Positions 34,352 through 34,753 of a DNA stretch of 34,753 bases are shown in pieces; positions within the stretch are counted from its first letter, which is position 1; every line of letters starts with the position of its first letter. The translations under genes and the position numbers were made by a program. The notes under the pieces are model-generated. The model worked only from the letters and a program-made list of their open reading frames with translations. It had not been told where the DNA came from and ran no database searches. This DNA comes from Equibacterium sp963662035 (lineage in GTDB: Bacteria; Bacteroidota; Bacteroidia; Bacteroidales; UBA932), in NCBI GenBank assembly GCA_963662035.1, contig CAVLDO010000020.1, forward strand, positions 1-34,753, given 5' to 3'.

Positions 34352-34748
34352 GGGGATGTTTTGGTTTTGACAGCAATCGATTTCTTCAGGTAAGCACGCC
34401 GAGAGTCGTGGCCCCTCTCGTAAATCTCAGACCTCACGCCTTAACTGGCAACACAAACTATTCTCTCGCTGCGTAGTCCAGGCTAAGCCGGACTCCTTAA
34501 TCTCCCCGTCAAGGACGGGCAGACGAGTGTCCCGCCGGATTTTATGGAAGTTCGGTCCGGAGCCCGGGGCATAGGCAGAACAATTCCCGCTCGCGCGTTC
34601 CACCCTGCGGCGCGCGCTAAGATTAAGGGGTTACGGAGGCGCTTGCCCGCCCGCCGGCTGGCACCTCCCGACAATCAAAGGCAGGATAAGCGTGTAGAAA
34701 GCTTGCGGATACGTTGTCTGGACGGCGGTTCGAGTCCGCCCATCTCCA
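34352..34748 (+). ncRNA. ssrA: Transfer-messenger RNA
   Basis: 397 nt, apparently complete. The 5' GGGGAUG (34352-34358) pairs with 3' CAUCUCC (34741-34747), followed by discriminator A34748; CCA is not encoded (CGA follows) and must be added. The T-arm GGTTCGAGTCC and the 5' stretch GGTTTTGACAGC are typical. tmRNA with SmpB rescues stalled ribosomes by charging with Ala, switching to its own message and tagging the product for proteolysis. Pseudoknot regions surround the tag frame. smpB is not in the window. Confidence 0.95.
34447..34476 (+). other. tmRNA tag reading frame
   Basis: GGC AAC ACA AAC TAT TCT CTC GCT GCG TAG encodes GNTNYSLAA and stop, so the added tag is A-GNTNYSLAA. The resume codon GGC, Gly-x-x-Asn-Tyr-x-Leu-Ala-Ala pattern and Ala-Ala end match Bacteroidota tags such as GENNYALAA as I recall them; Ser replaces the usual Ala before Leu-Ala-Ala. 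Confidence 0.93.
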
Positions 34749-34753
34749 CGATA

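Noticed and set aside
34483..34674. A 63-codon open frame on the minus strand within tmRNA
   Set aside because: It lies wholly within the structured ssrA gene and resembles no protein.

Overview
The window is a piece of a Bacteroidota chromosome, most likely order Bacteroidales. Four things point there. Promoters have the TTTG / TAnnTTTG form with 19-22 nt spacers. Most genes lack Shine-Dalgarno sites. Several families are typical of the phylum: a DUF4906 fimbrillin-like surface protein, DUF4199, DUF4295, a Bacteroidota-type TamB and a long LepB. The tmRNA tag is GNTNYSLAA. The DNA is GC-rich by eye, which would fit an Alistipes/Rikenellaceae-like organism, but no 16S gene is present to settle this. 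Nearly everything is core housekeeping; I see no phage, insertion sequence, CRISPR array or obvious defence island.

Layout. 1-2903: 3' part of a large surface/adhesion protein (5' end outside the window), ending at a strong palindrome. 3042-7535 (-): TamB-like envelope protein, divergent from gyrA and a TPR lipoprotein/periplasmic gene (7698-11614). 11684-13090: a PurF-like protein that lacks the N-terminal catalytic cysteine, convergent with a competence-domain-only ComEC-like gene (13092-14147, -). 14223-15437: ackA, convergent with secA (15509-18802, -) across a 20-bp bidirectional terminator hairpin. 18908-19078 (-): a 56-residue 2[4Fe-4S] ferredoxin. 19178-21420: DUF1573 protein and meaB, followed by a 76-bp tandem repeat that copies the end of meaB. 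21569-23068 (-): a family 2 glycosyltransferase and a DUF4199 membrane protein. 23178-27709: thrS-infC-rpmI-rplT-lepB, the classical translation cluster, with infC apparently starting at AUA behind a perfect AGGAGG. 27786-30255: rpmB-rpmG-DUF4295, a radical SAM gene and ftsY. 30262-32721: pheT, overlapping convergent lnt (32681-34291, -) by 41 bp. 34352-34748: ssrA (tmRNA).

How the genes fit together. The right two thirds is mainly translation and protein export: aminoacyl-tRNA synthetases, ribosomal proteins, IF-3 and tmRNA; SecA, FtsY, signal peptidase I, Lnt and TamB serve the envelope. No clearly new multi-gene system was found. The points most worth a second look are the glutaminase-dead PurF paralogue that keeps all its Fe-S cysteines, the AUA/SD control of infC, intrinsic terminators embedded in the coding 3' ends of convergent neighbours, the triplicated meaB tail, and an lnt promoter so close to the start codon that the transcript should be almost leaderless.
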